In this document: one piece after another, positions 52,299-60,885 of the stretch | Position numbering within the stretch: the first letter of the stretch is position 1 | Layout of the letters: every line of letters begins with the position of its first letter | Source: an uncultured Megasphaera sp. | GTDB lineage: Bacteria > Bacillota > Negativicutes > Veillonellales > Megasphaeraceae | DNA length: 64,000 nucleotides | NCBI GenBank assembly: GCA_900540735.1 | Contig: UQHB01000001.1 | Coordinates: 62,001-126,000 of the forward strand | Direction: 5' to 3' | Position numbers and translations under genes: made by a program | The notes under the pieces: generated by a model | Database searches by the model: none | What the model was told of the DNA's origin: nothing | Seen by the model: only the letters and a program-made list of their open reading frames with translations

Positions 52299-52814
52299 TT
52301 ATGCATGACGTAATGCATTTTCGCGCATATACGATTCAGCGCGGAGTAAATCGACGTTATCTTGGATTTTATCTACGTCGTACGTAATCAAAATAGAGCC
52401 AGTAAGATAGTTCATTTCGACGCGGCCAATTTCCGTGAAAGCTTTTAAATATTTCTGAATCCAAACCTGATAGGACGCGTTATCTTTGAGGGTATGACAG
52501 TACAGACGAATACGGCCAGGCATAAAGAAGGCTACATCGACGCCGCGAAGGAAGAAATCCGGGCCTGTATGAGGGATTTCCAGTTTATCTGCCGCTTTGT
52601 GTACGCCTTTTTCAACGGGACGAAGCATGGCTTTGCGATGCTGGAAGGCATGGACTAAAGATAAGCCCGCCCACGCAGCACCAAAGATAATATGCGCCCG
52701 TTTGCCGCCAAAGGCTAAGGAGCTGACTGTGCCGATTAAGGAAATAGCCAATGGCCAAGCTAAGGATGCATGTTTAATAGAATTAGGGATAGTAGGTAAA
52801 GAAATAGATTGCAT
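52299..52814 (-). CDS. HMA2-domain membrane protein of unknown function
   Basis: The 171-residue protein has two hydrophobic segments at the N-terminus (about 20-60) and a C-terminal ferredoxin-like domain (VDVAFFMPGRIRLYCHTLKD, then MNYLTGSILITYDV) of the heavy-metal-associated domain 2 type found near metal P-type ATPases. No CxxC metal site is present. The ATG at 52814 follows AAGGAGG by 7 nt. No metal gene is adjacent, so the role is unknown. Confidence 0.75.
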   Translation of the reverse strand: MQSISLPTIPNSIKHASLAWPLAISLIGTVSSLAFGGKRAHIIFGAAWAGLSLVHAFQHRKAMLRPVEKGVHKAADKLEIPHTGPDFFLRGVDVAFFMPGRIRLYCHTLKDNASYQVWIQKYLKAFTEIGRVEMNYLTGSILITYDVDKIQDNVDLLRAESYMRENALRHA

Positions 52815-52964
52815 AGTAAGAACCTCCTTGACGATTCTCAAAAACAAGATTTCAAATTCCCTACATAATAGCAAAAGAATGAGGTATTGTCAAAGTAAAA
52901 TTCACGTAAAATTGTATTCTTATTTTTGAGAGATATAGTTTTTATTATCTTGTCCGTAAAAATG

Positions 52965-52973
52965 TGCTATACT
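52965..52973 (+). promoter_or_regulatory. Extended -10 promoter of the fumarate reductase operon
   Basis: TGCTATACT is an extended -10, 43 nt before the first start codon; a -35-like TTATCT lies 17 bp upstream of the hexamer. Confidence 0.6.
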
Positions 52974-53015
52974 AACACCATATATTAAGAAAGACTCTTA
53001 GAAGCGAGGTTTATG

Positions 53016-53525
53016 ATGAAAAAAGATATATATAAACGAGGCCTCGTCGTCGCGCTCGGCACGTGTGTATTTCTCGGTGCTGTTGGCGGCGTCTTGCACT
53101 CACCGATTGATATACTATCTGGCGCAACGCCGAAATCACAGCGCACGAATACGACGAAATTAACAGGGGCCTATATTCTCGTCATGAATACGAGTGCAGC
53201 TCCTTTTACAGACGCAGCAGCAAGAGAGGCCTTACAAACGGCACTGACGCGGAAAGATACAGATGTCTCCCCCTTACAAGGCAGTCCCCTGCGCCTAGCC
53301 TATCCCAGTACCGATGATGCGCTCCAAGCATACTGCGAAGCCTTAGAGCAGCGGTTACACGCCCAAGGTATTGCCGTAACCATGGTACCCATGGAGCCGG
53401 TCATGCTCCGGTCCCGTATGCTCGTCGGCAAGTACACAGCTATCTTAGGGCCAGCTAATGATTTTACAGTCGCTGCCGTACCTGACCAGCAGACAGCATT
53501 CTATAAAAGCTACGAAATGAGGTGA
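53016..53525 (+). CDS. Exported protein of unknown function, first gene of the fumarate reductase operon
   Basis: The 169-residue protein has an N-terminal membrane or signal segment (about 10-28) and a soluble outer domain. A stretch near residue 50 (AYILVMNTSAAPFTDAAAREALQTAL) resembles part of family 5 solute-binding proteins, but the protein is far too short to be one. It ends 4 nt before the cytochrome b gene and shares the operon promoter. An ATG at 53013 is also possible; GAGG is 6 nt before the one used. Confidence 0.7.
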   Translation: MKKDIYKRGLVVALGTCVFLGAVGGVLHSPIDILSGATPKSQRTNTTKLTGAYILVMNTSAAPFTDAAAREALQTALTRKDTDVSPLQGSPLRLAYPSTDDALQAYCEALEQRLHAQGIAVTMVPMEPVMLRSRMLVGKYTAILGPANDFTVAAVPDQQTAFYKSYEMR

Positions 53526-53529
53526 TAGC

Positions 53530-54072
53530 ATGGGCAAACTGAATTCTCTTCTGAGTGCAGCCTTAATCGGCATCTTGCTCTTACATGTCGTCTTTGGCAG
53601 TTTTATGGTCCTCGGTATTGGCCATAATGGCGGCAAAATTTTAGCTCTCATCGGGACTGGTATCTTAGTGCTCCACGTCCTTTGCAGCGTTGCCTCTACA
53701 GGACGAACGCTGCGCCGCTTGGTCCAGCGTCATGTGCCCTTATATGTCCGTGCGAACCGTCTCTTTTGGCTGCGCCGCATCAGTGGTATGTTCATCATCA
53801 TCTTCTTGCTCTGTCACATCGGCATGTTTGGCACAATGGACGGCACGCACTACGTGCTCTATGAATTTACGCTGACGAAATGGCTCTTGCAATTTGGCTT
53901 TCTGACCTCTTTGTTTCTCCACATGGGGATCAATATGCGACCCCTCCTCGTCTCTTTAGGCTGGACTAATATTACGAATCATTGCCGCGACGTCTACGTC
54001 GTCTTAGGCGTACTCTATGTCTTTACGATGACAGCCATTAGTATCTATTATGGAGGGTGGCAAACGCTATGA
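53530..54072 (+). CDS. frdC: Fumarate reductase cytochrome b membrane subunit (FrdC type)
   Basis: The 180-residue protein has five transmembrane helices (about 8-28, 36-54, 84-103, 114-134, 154-174) with candidate haem-ligand histidines His19, His49, His96 and His131 inside four of them. This fits a dihaem, single-subunit anchor of the Wolinella type (B-type quinol:fumarate reductase), though it is shorter than the usual 220-260 residues. It would take electrons from menaquinol. Its stop overlaps the frdA start (ATGA). Confidence 0.88.
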   Translation: MGKLNSLLSAALIGILLLHVVFGSFMVLGIGHNGGKILALIGTGILVLHVLCSVASTGRTLRRLVQRHVPLYVRANRLFWLRRISGMFIIIFLLCHIGMFGTMDGTHYVLYEFTLTKWLLQFGFLTSLFLHMGINMRPLLVSLGWTNITNHCRDVYVVLGVLYVFTMTAISIYYGGWQTL

Positions 54073-55610
54073 CACAACCTATTTTGATTATCGGCGCAGG
54101 CCTGGCCGGACTGTCTGCGGCCTATACGTGCGCCCGTGCAGGACAACCAGTCTATCTCATTTCTGTCTTGCCGTCTGAACAAGCCCAATCCATCATGGCC
54201 GAAGGCGGCATTAATGCGGCCTTAAATACGAAAAGCGAAAATGATACACCAGAAGAACACTACGCCGATACGCTCCACGCAGGCTGTGATTTGGCTGACC
54301 CGAACGCCGTGTGGAATTTGACCCACGCTGCACCGGACATTGTGCACCAACTAGCTGCTTGGGGCGTACCCTTTAACCGTACTATAGAAGGCGATATCGA
54401 CTTGCGGCACTTCGGTGGCCAACATAAGATGCGCACAGCCTTCGTCCAAAGCGATACAGGCAAACAACTGGTCACGGCCTTCATCGATGTAGTCCGTCAG
54501 TATGAAGCCAGCGGCCTCGTCACACGATTGCCGCATCATGAATTCCAGACTTTACTCTGCCATGACGGAACGTGTACAGGCTGCGTCCTGCGCGATACCT
54601 TTACAGGCAAGCCACTCTCTCTTTACGGCAAAGGCGTCATCGTGGCTACAGGCGGCATACACGGCCTCTTTGGTAATACGACGGGCTCGGTCATGAATAC
54701 AGGAGCCGTCACGGCTGAACTCTTTCGTCTAGGCCTGCCTCTGGCAAACGGTGAAATGATTCAGTACCATCCGACGACGGTCCACGCTAATGGCAAAAAT
54801 ATGCTCCTCAGTGAAGCAGCGCGCGGCGAAGGCGGTCGTCTCTATACACTTCGCGACGGACAGCCGTGGTATTTTATGGAAGAAAAATATCCGACCTTAG
54901 GCAATCTCATGCCTCGTGACATTACATCTCGTGAAATCGAAGCCCTTACGAGCCAAGGAAAGACGGTCTACCTCGATATGTCCCACTTGTCGGAGACGGT
55001 CATGACCCACAAGCTCGCCGGTCTCGTCGCCGATTGCCGTACGTACTTAGGCATAGATATTACAAAAGAACCGGTACCCGTCCATGCAGGGATTCACTAT
55101 TTCATGGGCGGCCTTGCCGTAGATGAAAACCATCGCACACCCCTTCCAGGGCTCTATGCAGCCGGTGAATGTGCGGCTCAATACCACGGTGCTAATCGTC
55201 TCGGCGGTAATTCCCTTTTAGGGGCAATTTACGGTGGTCGCATTGCGGCACAGACAGCTTGTGACGAAGGCAAGGAACACGCCGAAGGAACAACCTCACC
55301 TGTACCGCCATCACTCTCCGTTAGTAACTTACAACAGCTCCACCAAATCATGGACCAAACCTTAGGCATTATCCGTCAGGAAACGACCTTAACGGAAGGA
55401 TTAAGAGCTATACAGCACCTTTCTGGGCCTATGGCTCGTCTTGGTGAAGCGTGCATTCGTAGTGCCCTGTACCGCCACGAAAGCCGCGGTGCTCATTATC
55501 GCAGTGATTCCCCTAACCGGGACGATGCCCACTGCAGACAGACGACGATTGCCACCTACGACGGCACGACACTTCATCTTTCGTACGCTCCTATTCCAAA
55601 AAAGAGGTGA
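54069..55610 (+). CDS. frdA: Fumarate reductase flavoprotein subunit, without the covalent-FAD histidine
   Basis: The 513-residue protein has the FAD motif IIGAGLAGLSAAY (7-19), AEGGINAAL (44-52), and active-site residues aligned with FrdA: His234 (YHPTT), Arg288 (PRDITSRE), His343 (GIHYFMGG) and Arg377 (NRLGGNS). The position of the covalent-FAD His is Gln40, so FAD is probably bound non-covalently. It is shorter than E. coli FrdA (602) and near L-aspartate oxidase in size, but the operon with an iron-sulfur and a cytochrome b subunit supports fumarate reductase. Confidence 0.9.
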   Translation: MTQPILIIGAGLAGLSAAYTCARAGQPVYLISVLPSEQAQSIMAEGGINAALNTKSENDTPEEHYADTLHAGCDLADPNAVWNLTHAAPDIVHQLAAWGVPFNRTIEGDIDLRHFGGQHKMRTAFVQSDTGKQLVTAFIDVVRQYEASGLVTRLPHHEFQTLLCHDGTCTGCVLRDTFTGKPLSLYGKGVIVATGGIHGLFGNTTGSVMNTGAVTAELFRLGLPLANGEMIQYHPTTVHANGKNMLLSEAARGEGGRLYTLRDGQPWYFMEEKYPTLGNLMPRDITSREIEALTSQGKTVYLDMSHLSETVMTHKLAGLVADCRTYLGIDITKEPVPVHAGIHYFMGGLAVDENHRTPLPGLYAAGECAAQYHGANRLGGNSLLGAIYGGRIAAQTACDEGKEHAEGTTSPVPPSLSVSNLQQLHQIMDQTLGIIRQETTLTEGLRAIQHLSGPMARLGEACIRSALYRHESRGAHYRSDSPNRDDAHCRQTTIATYDGTTLHLSYAPIPKKR

Positions 55611-55614
55611 TACT

Positions 55615-56319
55615 ATGACCTATACCTTTCATATAAAACGCCAAGACGCTCCCCAAACGGCACCGTACTGGCAAGATTTTGCCTATATGAGCACAGGCCA
55701 TGACTCGGTGGCGACAGCGTTACTACAATTAAATGCGTCGTCTCCCCTCTGCGACACGACGGACAAAGAAGCACGTCCCATTGGCTGGCAGCGCAGTTGT
55801 CTCGTCCGCAAATGCGGAGCCTGTGCCATGCGGATTAACGGCGTGCCGCGCCTGGCTTGTTCCACCTTTTTAGAAGATTTAAAAGCCAAACGGATTACCT
55901 TAGAGCCCCTCGGCAAGTTTCCTGTCGTCCATGACCTCATTGTCGACCGTTCTGTCATTTACAAGATGCTTAAAGACCTAAAGCTGTGGCAAGAATCTGG
56001 CAGTGAACCGTCGCGCTGGCTTTTAGACTTGCACCGCGAATCGGCACGGTGCCTCCAATGCGGCTGCTGTTTAGAAATTTGTCCTAATTTTACAGGAGCT
56101 CCTGATTTTATCGGTGCCTTAGGTGCTGTTAATGTATTCCGCCACGTCGATACAGAAGACCCAGGCCCTCATAAAGAGGCTATGGAAAAAGCCTATAATA
56201 AGCTCCATTATGCTTTGTGCAGCCATTCCTTGGCGTGCCAATCCATTTGCCCTGCCTCCATCCCGGTAGAAGAGTTGATGGCTCACAGCAATGCCCGAGC
56301 TATTTGGCATAAAAAATAA
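55615..56319 (+). CDS. frdB: Fumarate reductase iron-sulfur subunit
   Basis: The 234-residue protein carries ligands for all three clusters: [2Fe-2S] Cys62, Cys67, Cys70, Cys82; [4Fe-4S] Cys146, Cys149, Cys152 (CLQCGCC) and Cys156; and [3Fe-4S] Cys156-region partners with Cys202, Cys208 and Cys212. It passes electrons from the haem subunit to the flavin. The start is 4 nt after the frdA stop with AGAGGTGA upstream; an in-frame extension into frdA is not used. Confidence 0.93.
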   Translation: MTYTFHIKRQDAPQTAPYWQDFAYMSTGHDSVATALLQLNASSPLCDTTDKEARPIGWQRSCLVRKCGACAMRINGVPRLACSTFLEDLKAKRITLEPLGKFPVVHDLIVDRSVIYKMLKDLKLWQESGSEPSRWLLDLHRESARCLQCGCCLEICPNFTGAPDFIGALGAVNVFRHVDTEDPGPHKEAMEKAYNKLHYALCSHSLACQSICPASIPVEELMAHSNARAIWHKK

Positions 56320-56343
56320 GACTAGGCAATACTATCTTCCCTA

Positions 56344-56352
56344 TGGTATACT
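56344..56352 (+). promoter_or_regulatory. Extended -10 promoter of the deaminase gene
   Basis: TGGTATACT is an extended -10, 38 nt before the start codon and just after frdB. No terminator separates frdB from it. Confidence 0.6.
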
Positions 56353-56389
56353 CTTACGTTGGAAAACGAAAAGAAAGAAGGTATACTTC

Positions 56390-56851
56390 ATGGATTTTAT
56401 GAAAGAAGCCATTGCCGAATCGGCAAAAAATCTCGAAACCGGTCACGGCGGCCCCTTTGGTGCAGTCATCGTCAAAGACGGTCAAATCGTCGGCCGCGGC
56501 CATAACGAAGTCATTAAAAATAATGACCCTACGTGCCACGGCGAAATGCAAGCAATCCGCGATGCGTGCCAGCACCTTGGCACATATGACTTATCTGGCT
56601 GCGAACTCTATACGTCCGCAGAGCCGTGCCCCATGTGCTTGTCCGCCATCATTTGGGCGAATATTAAGACTGTCTACTACGGCAACAGTGCTAAAGACGC
56701 AGCAAATATTGGCTTCCGCGATGATTTTATTTACAAATTCATCGAACAAGGCTGCCAAGACAAGTCTACCATGACGTTGCAGCAGCTCGACCGCGATGAA
56801 GCTATCAAAATTTTTGAAGCATATAAAGAAAAGAATATGACAATTTATTAA
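56390..56851 (+). CDS. Cytidine/deoxycytidylate-fold deaminase, guanine deaminase-like
   Basis: The 153-residue protein has the zinc deaminase motifs CHGEMQAIRDA (His and catalytic Glu) and TSAEPCPMCLSAIIWA (two Cys ligands), and a C-terminal region GFRDDFIYKFIEQG close to Bacillus GuaD. Guanine-to-xanthine deamination is likely, but a Gly replaces Ala in HAE and other purine substrates are possible. Its own promoter makes it independent of frd. Confidence 0.87.
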   Translation: MDFMKEAIAESAKNLETGHGGPFGAVIVKDGQIVGRGHNEVIKNNDPTCHGEMQAIRDACQHLGTYDLSGCELYTSAEPCPMCLSAIIWANIKTVYYGNSAKDAANIGFRDDFIYKFIEQGCQDKSTMTLQQLDRDEAIKIFEAYKEKNMTIY

Positions 56852-56926
56852 ATTTCGCTATATCGGTCACATCCTAAGGCTTTCTCATGAGCACATTAGC
56901 AAGCAATTTTACTAACAGCATATGAA

Positions 56927-56995
56927 AAAAGAGGGAAGGTGCTTTCTAAGACGCATACGGTACGTCCTAAGTCGTGAAAGCACCTACTCTCTTTT
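56927..56995 (+). repeat. Loop-conserved hairpin, copy 4
   Basis: A 20-bp stem (56927-56946 with 56976-56995; one wobble, one A-A mismatch) and a 29-nt loop containing GCATACGGTACGTCCTAAG: GCAT, mini-stem ACG/CGT with triloop GTA, then CCTAAG. The mini-stem differs from copies 1-3 at both paired positions. The minus-strand reading ends in TTTTTT, so it may also terminate the neighbouring pseudogene. The preceding 75 bp (56852-56926) holds nothing I can name. Confidence 0.87.
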
Positions 56996-57019
56996 CCCCC
57001 AACTATTCAGAATAAAAAG

Positions 57020-57645
57020 TTAAAAAATACCTTGTAATACGCGAAGCACATCACTTTCCGTTACGGCAACCGGATTATTATCAGCCCGTCCTTTCGTAAA
57101 GGTATGATCTACAACGTAAGGCAAATCTGGATTTCGCAAATCATGGACTAAAGCCGGTAAATACTGGCGAATAAAAAGCCGGGTTGAGGACAGCAGCAAC
57201 AGCATAATTTCGAATCCAACTGCACGACCGTTTGAATTCTTTCTCTCTATCCCAAACCGTAGCCCAAGACGTCACTTCTGAGCCTGTACCCGACGTGGTC
57301 GGCACACCGACCCAGGGAATAGGCTGCAAGCCCGTATACTCGCCGCTAACGATGAAATCCCGCAACGCTGCCGTACCGGACACGCCTGCCGGAATAACCA
57401 TGGCCAAGGTTTTTGCCGTATCCATGACCGTGCCACCGCCAAAAGCAATAATCAAGCTATAATCCTGGTCTTTGACGCGGTCGAGCATAGCCGCTACGTC
57501 TTTCACATCGGGATTCGAGACCGTAATGGCTTCTTCTGTGACCGCAAATGGAGACAAGGCCTGTTTCACTGCTTCATAGGCCGGGGACTGCAAAAAGTCC
57601 ATGCCTCGTGTAATGAGCAAATTCTCTGTAAAGAATTGTAAATTA
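57020..57645 (-). pseudogene. Iron-containing alcohol dehydrogenase, decayed remnant
   Basis: Two pieces in different frames remain. The first (about 57141-57620) encodes the NAD-binding part: IAFGGGTVMDTAKTLAMV, then GVPTTSGTGSEVTSWATVW. It lacks a proper start; an upstream ATG is followed by TAA two codons later. The second (57020 to about 57180) encodes the extreme C-terminus, FTKGRADNNPVAVTESDV. The middle, with the iron-binding His residues (about 200 codons), is missing, and the junction is out of frame. The product cannot be active. Confidence 0.88.
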
Positions 57646-57673
57646 TTTCATATCCCAGCAAGTCACGGCAAAA

Positions 57674-57708
57674 AAACTCCGCAGCCTTTATCAATAGCTG
57701 CGGAGTTT
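57674..57708 (-). terminator. Terminator after smpB
   Basis: A 12-bp perfect stem AAACTCCGCAGC with its complement and an 11-nt loop is followed by TTTTTTT-type sequence on the minus strand, just after the smpB stop. Confidence 0.95.
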
Positions 57709-57712
57709 CGTC

Positions 57713-58186
57713 TTAATAATTCCGTTCTTTCATGCGCCGTTCAATATCGCGTTTTGCTTCTTTTTCGGCTAGGGCTTGGCGTTTATCAAAGAGTTTCTTC
57801 CCTGTTACGAGCGCGACCGTAACTTTTACTTTCCCCTTTTTAAAATAGAGATTTAAGGGAATCAAGGTATATCCTTTTTCTTTGATTTTACCGAGGAGCT
57901 TCAAGATTTCGTACTTATGGAGCAAAAGTTTGCGCGTCCGCAAGGGGTCGTGATTGAAGCGGTTCCCTTGTTCATACGGACTAATGTGCATGCCTAAGAG
58001 CAGGACTTCTCCATTTTCAATACGGCAAAAACTATCTTTGACATTCACCTTCCCTTGGCGCAGAGATTTGACTTCTGTCCCTGTCAGGGCAATCCCGGCT
58101 TCGTACGTTTCATGAATGAAGTAATCGTGCCGGGCTTTGCGGTTATCTGTAATATATTTTACGCCTGTTGTTGGCGATTGTGCCAC
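57713..58186 (-). CDS. smpB: SsrA-binding protein SmpB
   Basis: SmpB carries tmRNA to stalled ribosomes for trans-translation. The 157-residue protein has [38 protein letters not shown] and KLLLHKYEI, with a basic C-terminal tail ([14 protein letters not shown]) that reads the empty mRNA channel. It follows rnr by 12 nt, a common Firmicutes order. The tmRNA gene itself is not in the window. Confidence 0.97.
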   Translation of the reverse strand: MAQSPTTGVKYITDNRKARHDYFIHETYEAGIALTGTEVKSLRQGKVNVKDSFCRIENGEVLLLGMHISPYEQGNRFNHDPLRTRKLLLHKYEILKLLGKIKEKGYTLIPLNLYFKKGKVKVTVALVTGKKLFDKRQALAEKEAKRDIERRMKERNY

Positions 58187-58198
58187 GACGTATCCCTC

Positions 58199-60538
58199 CT
58201 ATTTCTTTTTACTTTTTTTCGGGCCTTTTTTGGCTTTGCCCCGATTTTTCTTGCGGTCGTTCTTTTTCTTTTTCGTATTTTTCTTGCCTTTTTTATTATC
58301 TCGCAAGAGACTGCCAAACCAAGGAGCTTTGCCTTGTTTGCTGTCCCCTTTCGTATTGTTGTTATTCCGTTTCTTGTGGCGTCGTTCGGCACTGCGTTCC
58401 ATCATCTGATTGAGGTCGTCTAAGGACTCAATGACACCGGGCACAAAATCGATTTCACATTTTTCTACATTGACCCGAGCAAGCGTTACTTTCATGGGGT
58501 CACCTAAGCGGAAGACATGACCGCCGTGCTGGCCAACCATAGTATAGGTCGTTTCGTCAAATTCGTATTCGTCGTCCGTAAGGAACGAAATGTGGACGAG
58601 CCCTTCAATACCGTTTTCGAGGCCGACGAAGAGGCCAAAGGCCGTAATGCCTGTAATGTTGCCGTCAAAGGGCTGGCCGATGAAGGGCTGCATGTATTGG
58701 GCTTTTTTCAGGTCATCTGTTTCTCGTTCCGCATCGATAGAGACTCGTTCCCGTGTACTTGCCTGGTCCGCTGCAATGGTGTGGAAAGACATGGATAAGG
58801 CCGCATCTTTGTCCGACAATTTACCGACTTTTTGGTACTGCCGAATAAGGCGGTGCACCATGAGGTCCGGATAACGGCGGATTGGCGATGTGAAGTGCGT
58901 GTAACACGTCGAGGCCAAGCCAAAGTGACCAGCATTAGTCGTCGAGTACCGTGCCTGGGACATAGCCCGTAAGGCAATGGTCTGAACGACTGCTTCTTCT
59001 GTCGTCCCTTTGGTCACATCCAAGAGTTTTTGGAACTCTGCCGGTGTGGCATGTTCTTTGTCGGGCATGGGTAAATTAAAGCTCGAAAGGACAGTCTGCA
59101 TCATGGCCATCCGTTCCGGGTCAGGCACTTCGTGAATACGGTAAACCGTCGGATTTTCGCTATCTCGCAAGTAACATGCGACCGTTTCATTGGCAATGAG
59201 CATGCTTTCTTCTACGATTTGTTCGGCAATAGTCCGTTCCCGTTTTTCGAGACGAAGGGGCACGCCGTCTTCATCGAGAATGATCTTGTATTCTGGGAAG
59301 TCAAAGTCAATGGCACCGCGGCGCAAGCGCATTTGTTTTAAAATTTCTGCTAAGTCCCGTAAATCATGGAGCATCGGCATAAAGGGTGCTAAATCATCAG
59401 GCACAATGTCATCGACAAGAGCCTTTTTGATTTCTTTGTAATTGCAACGCCGTTTGACGCGAATTACAGCCGGGCCAATATCGGCATGGATGACGTTCCC
59501 TTCTGTGTCGATTTCCATGACACAAGTCATAGCGTAGCGGTCTTCATTGGCATTGAGGCTGCAAATACCGTTTGACAACACTGTCGGCAGCATAGGAATA
59601 ACCCGGTCGACAAGATAGACGCTCGTGCCGCGGTCATAAGCTTCTTTATCAATAGCCGACTCTGGACGGACATAATAGCTAACGTCAGCAATGTAGACGC
59701 CGAGGCGATAATTGCCATTCGGCAATTTCACGACATCAATGGCATCATCTAAGTCTTTCGCATCTTCAGAGTCAACCGTAATCAACGGTCTATCGCGGTA
59801 ATCAAATCGGCCATCTTGCATGACCACAGTCGTATTGATTTTATCGGCTGCGTCTTGTACGTCTTTCGGGAAAGCAAAAGGCAGATTGTGCCGCGCCATA
59901 ATGACTTTAATATCTAAATCTTTATCGCCGTCATAGCCGAGGACTTCGACCACTTCCCCTTCAGCTTTGCGGTGTTCTTCAGGCCAAGCCGTAATCTTCA
60001 CGAGGACACGGGCACTGCTCCGGGCACTGCCGTATTTGCCAAGAGGAATGTAAATATCTTCGCGAATTCGTTCGTTATCGGGCGTAACGAAGCCGCAATG
60101 CTTTTGCATATCGAAGGTGCCGACGATGGTCGTATTAGCCCGTTCGACAATGCGGATAATTTCGCCTTCTTGCTTGTGCCGTCCGTCACCGCCCTGGATA
60201 ATCCGGACGACGACTTTATCGTTATTCATAGCTGTATGACGGTGTTGTTCACTGACGTAGACATCGTCTTGCAAATCTTCGCTCAAGACGAAGCCAAACG
60301 TCGCCGTATAGCCTTTATAAATACCTGTAATCTCTTTCGTTGGTCCTTTGCTAATATATCGCTCACCTGTTAATCGCATGAGTTCTCCCCTCCTTATTAA
60401 GGAATCAAAGGTCTCAAATAAATCATTCAACTCATTACCACTAAGACCTAATTGTTCCGCACAATCTTCTACGGTCAGCCCGTTCGGTGCCGCCTTGGTA
60501 CATACTTCTATTATATCATGAGCGAGCTGTAAATTCAT
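58199..60538 (-). CDS. rnr: Ribonuclease R
   Basis: 3'-5' exoribonuclease of the RNB family that degrades structured RNA. The 779-residue protein has an N-terminal winged-helix region, cold-shock domains, the RNB domain with DSEDAKDLDDAIDV (catalytic Asp residues), and an S1 domain near residue 640. The C-terminal 60 residues are very Lys/Asn-rich. It sits between secG and smpB; RNase R also works with SmpB/tmRNA. Confidence 0.97.
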   Translation of the reverse strand: MNLQLAHDIIEVCTKAAPNGLTVEDCAEQLGLSGNELNDLFETFDSLIRRGELMRLTGERYISKGPTKEITGIYKGYTATFGFVLSEDLQDDVYVSEQHRHTAMNNDKVVVRIIQGGDGRHKQEGEIIRIVERANTTIVGTFDMQKHCGFVTPDNERIREDIYIPLGKYGSARSSARVLVKITAWPEEHRKAEGEVVEVLGYDGDKDLDIKVIMARHNLPFAFPKDVQDAADKINTTVVMQDGRFDYRDRPLITVDSEDAKDLDDAIDVVKLPNGNYRLGVYIADVSYYVRPESAIDKEAYDRGTSVYLVDRVIPMLPTVLSNGICSLNANEDRYAMTCVMEIDTEGNVIHADIGPAVIRVKRRCNYKEIKKALVDDIVPDDLAPFMPMLHDLRDLAEILKQMRLRRGAIDFDFPEYKIILDEDGVPLRLEKRERTIAEQIVEESMLIANETVACYLRDSENPTVYRIHEVPDPERMAMMQTVLSSFNLPMPDKEHATPAEFQKLLDVTKGTTEEAVVQTIALRAMSQARYSTTNAGHFGLASTCYTHFTSPIRRYPDLMVHRLIRQYQKVGKLSDKDAALSMSFHTIAADQASTRERVSIDAERETDDLKKAQYMQPFIGQPFDGNITGITAFGLFVGLENGIEGLVHISFLTDDEYEFDETTYTMVGQHGGHVFRLGDPMKVTLARVNVEKCEIDFVPGVIESLDDLNQMMERSAERRHKKRNNNNTKGDSKQGKAPWFGSLLRDNKKGKKNTKKKKNDRKKNRGKAKKGPKKSKKK

Positions 60539-60564
60539 GGAACTACCTCTCTATTTCTATATAT

Positions 60565-60593
60565 GAAAAGAGCCTGCGACACCGCCGCAGGCT
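60565..60593 (-). terminator. Hairpin after secG
   Basis: AGCCTGCG/CGCAGGCT with a 7-nt loop, followed by CTTTTC on the minus strand, 12 nt after the secG stop. Partial read-through into rnr would be expected. Confidence 0.75.
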
Positions 60594-60604
60594 GTACATG
60601 TTGC

Positions 60605-60841
60605 TTAAAATGTATGCATAAGTCTTCCTAATACTAACGTCAAGACAGCAAAGATAAAGGATAAGACAATCGTTACTTTCGACAAGAACGCATCCATCCC
60701 ACGGGCTCTGCTGCCAAATAAATCTTCTGCACCGCCGCCAAAACCGGCACCCATACCTTGGGTTTTACTTTTTTGCGCAACTACAACGCCAATCAATAGC
60801 AACGCTACGATGACGACCAAAATTTGTAATACCGTAATCAC
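60605..60841 (-). CDS. secG: Preprotein translocase subunit SecG
   Basis: The 78-residue protein has two transmembrane helices (about 1-20 and 55-74) and the family loop GMGAGFGGGAEDLFGSRARGMDAFLSK typical of SecG. It is part of the SecYEG channel. secG upstream of rnr and smpB is a common Firmicutes order. Its start lies 44 nt after the sigH stop. Confidence 0.95.
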   Translation of the reverse strand: MITVLQILVVIVALLLIGVVVAQKSKTQGMGAGFGGGAEDLFGSRARGMDAFLSKVTIVLSFIFAVLTLVLGRLMHTF

Positions 60842-60885
60842 GTTACTCCTCCTTAGACATCACACTTAACGGTACTATTGTACAC

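Noticed and set aside
54069..55610. L-aspartate oxidase (NadB) as identity of the flavoprotein
   Set aside because: Size and non-covalent FAD would fit, but the operon with a three-cluster iron-sulfur subunit and a five-helix cytochrome b supports fumarate reductase.
55441..55614. Upstream extension of the frdB frame
   Set aside because: It overlaps the 3' end of frdA in another frame; the ATG at 55615 has a good ribosome-binding site and the family N-terminus.
43983..56995. CCTAAG in the hairpin loops as one strand of the 11-nt GAAA tetraloop receptor
   Set aside because: The partner strand TATGG is absent; the opposite strand reads GCATA in all copies.
57600..58200. tmRNA gene (ssrA) next to smpB
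   Set aside because: No tRNA-Ala-like acceptor or tag reading frame was found in the window.
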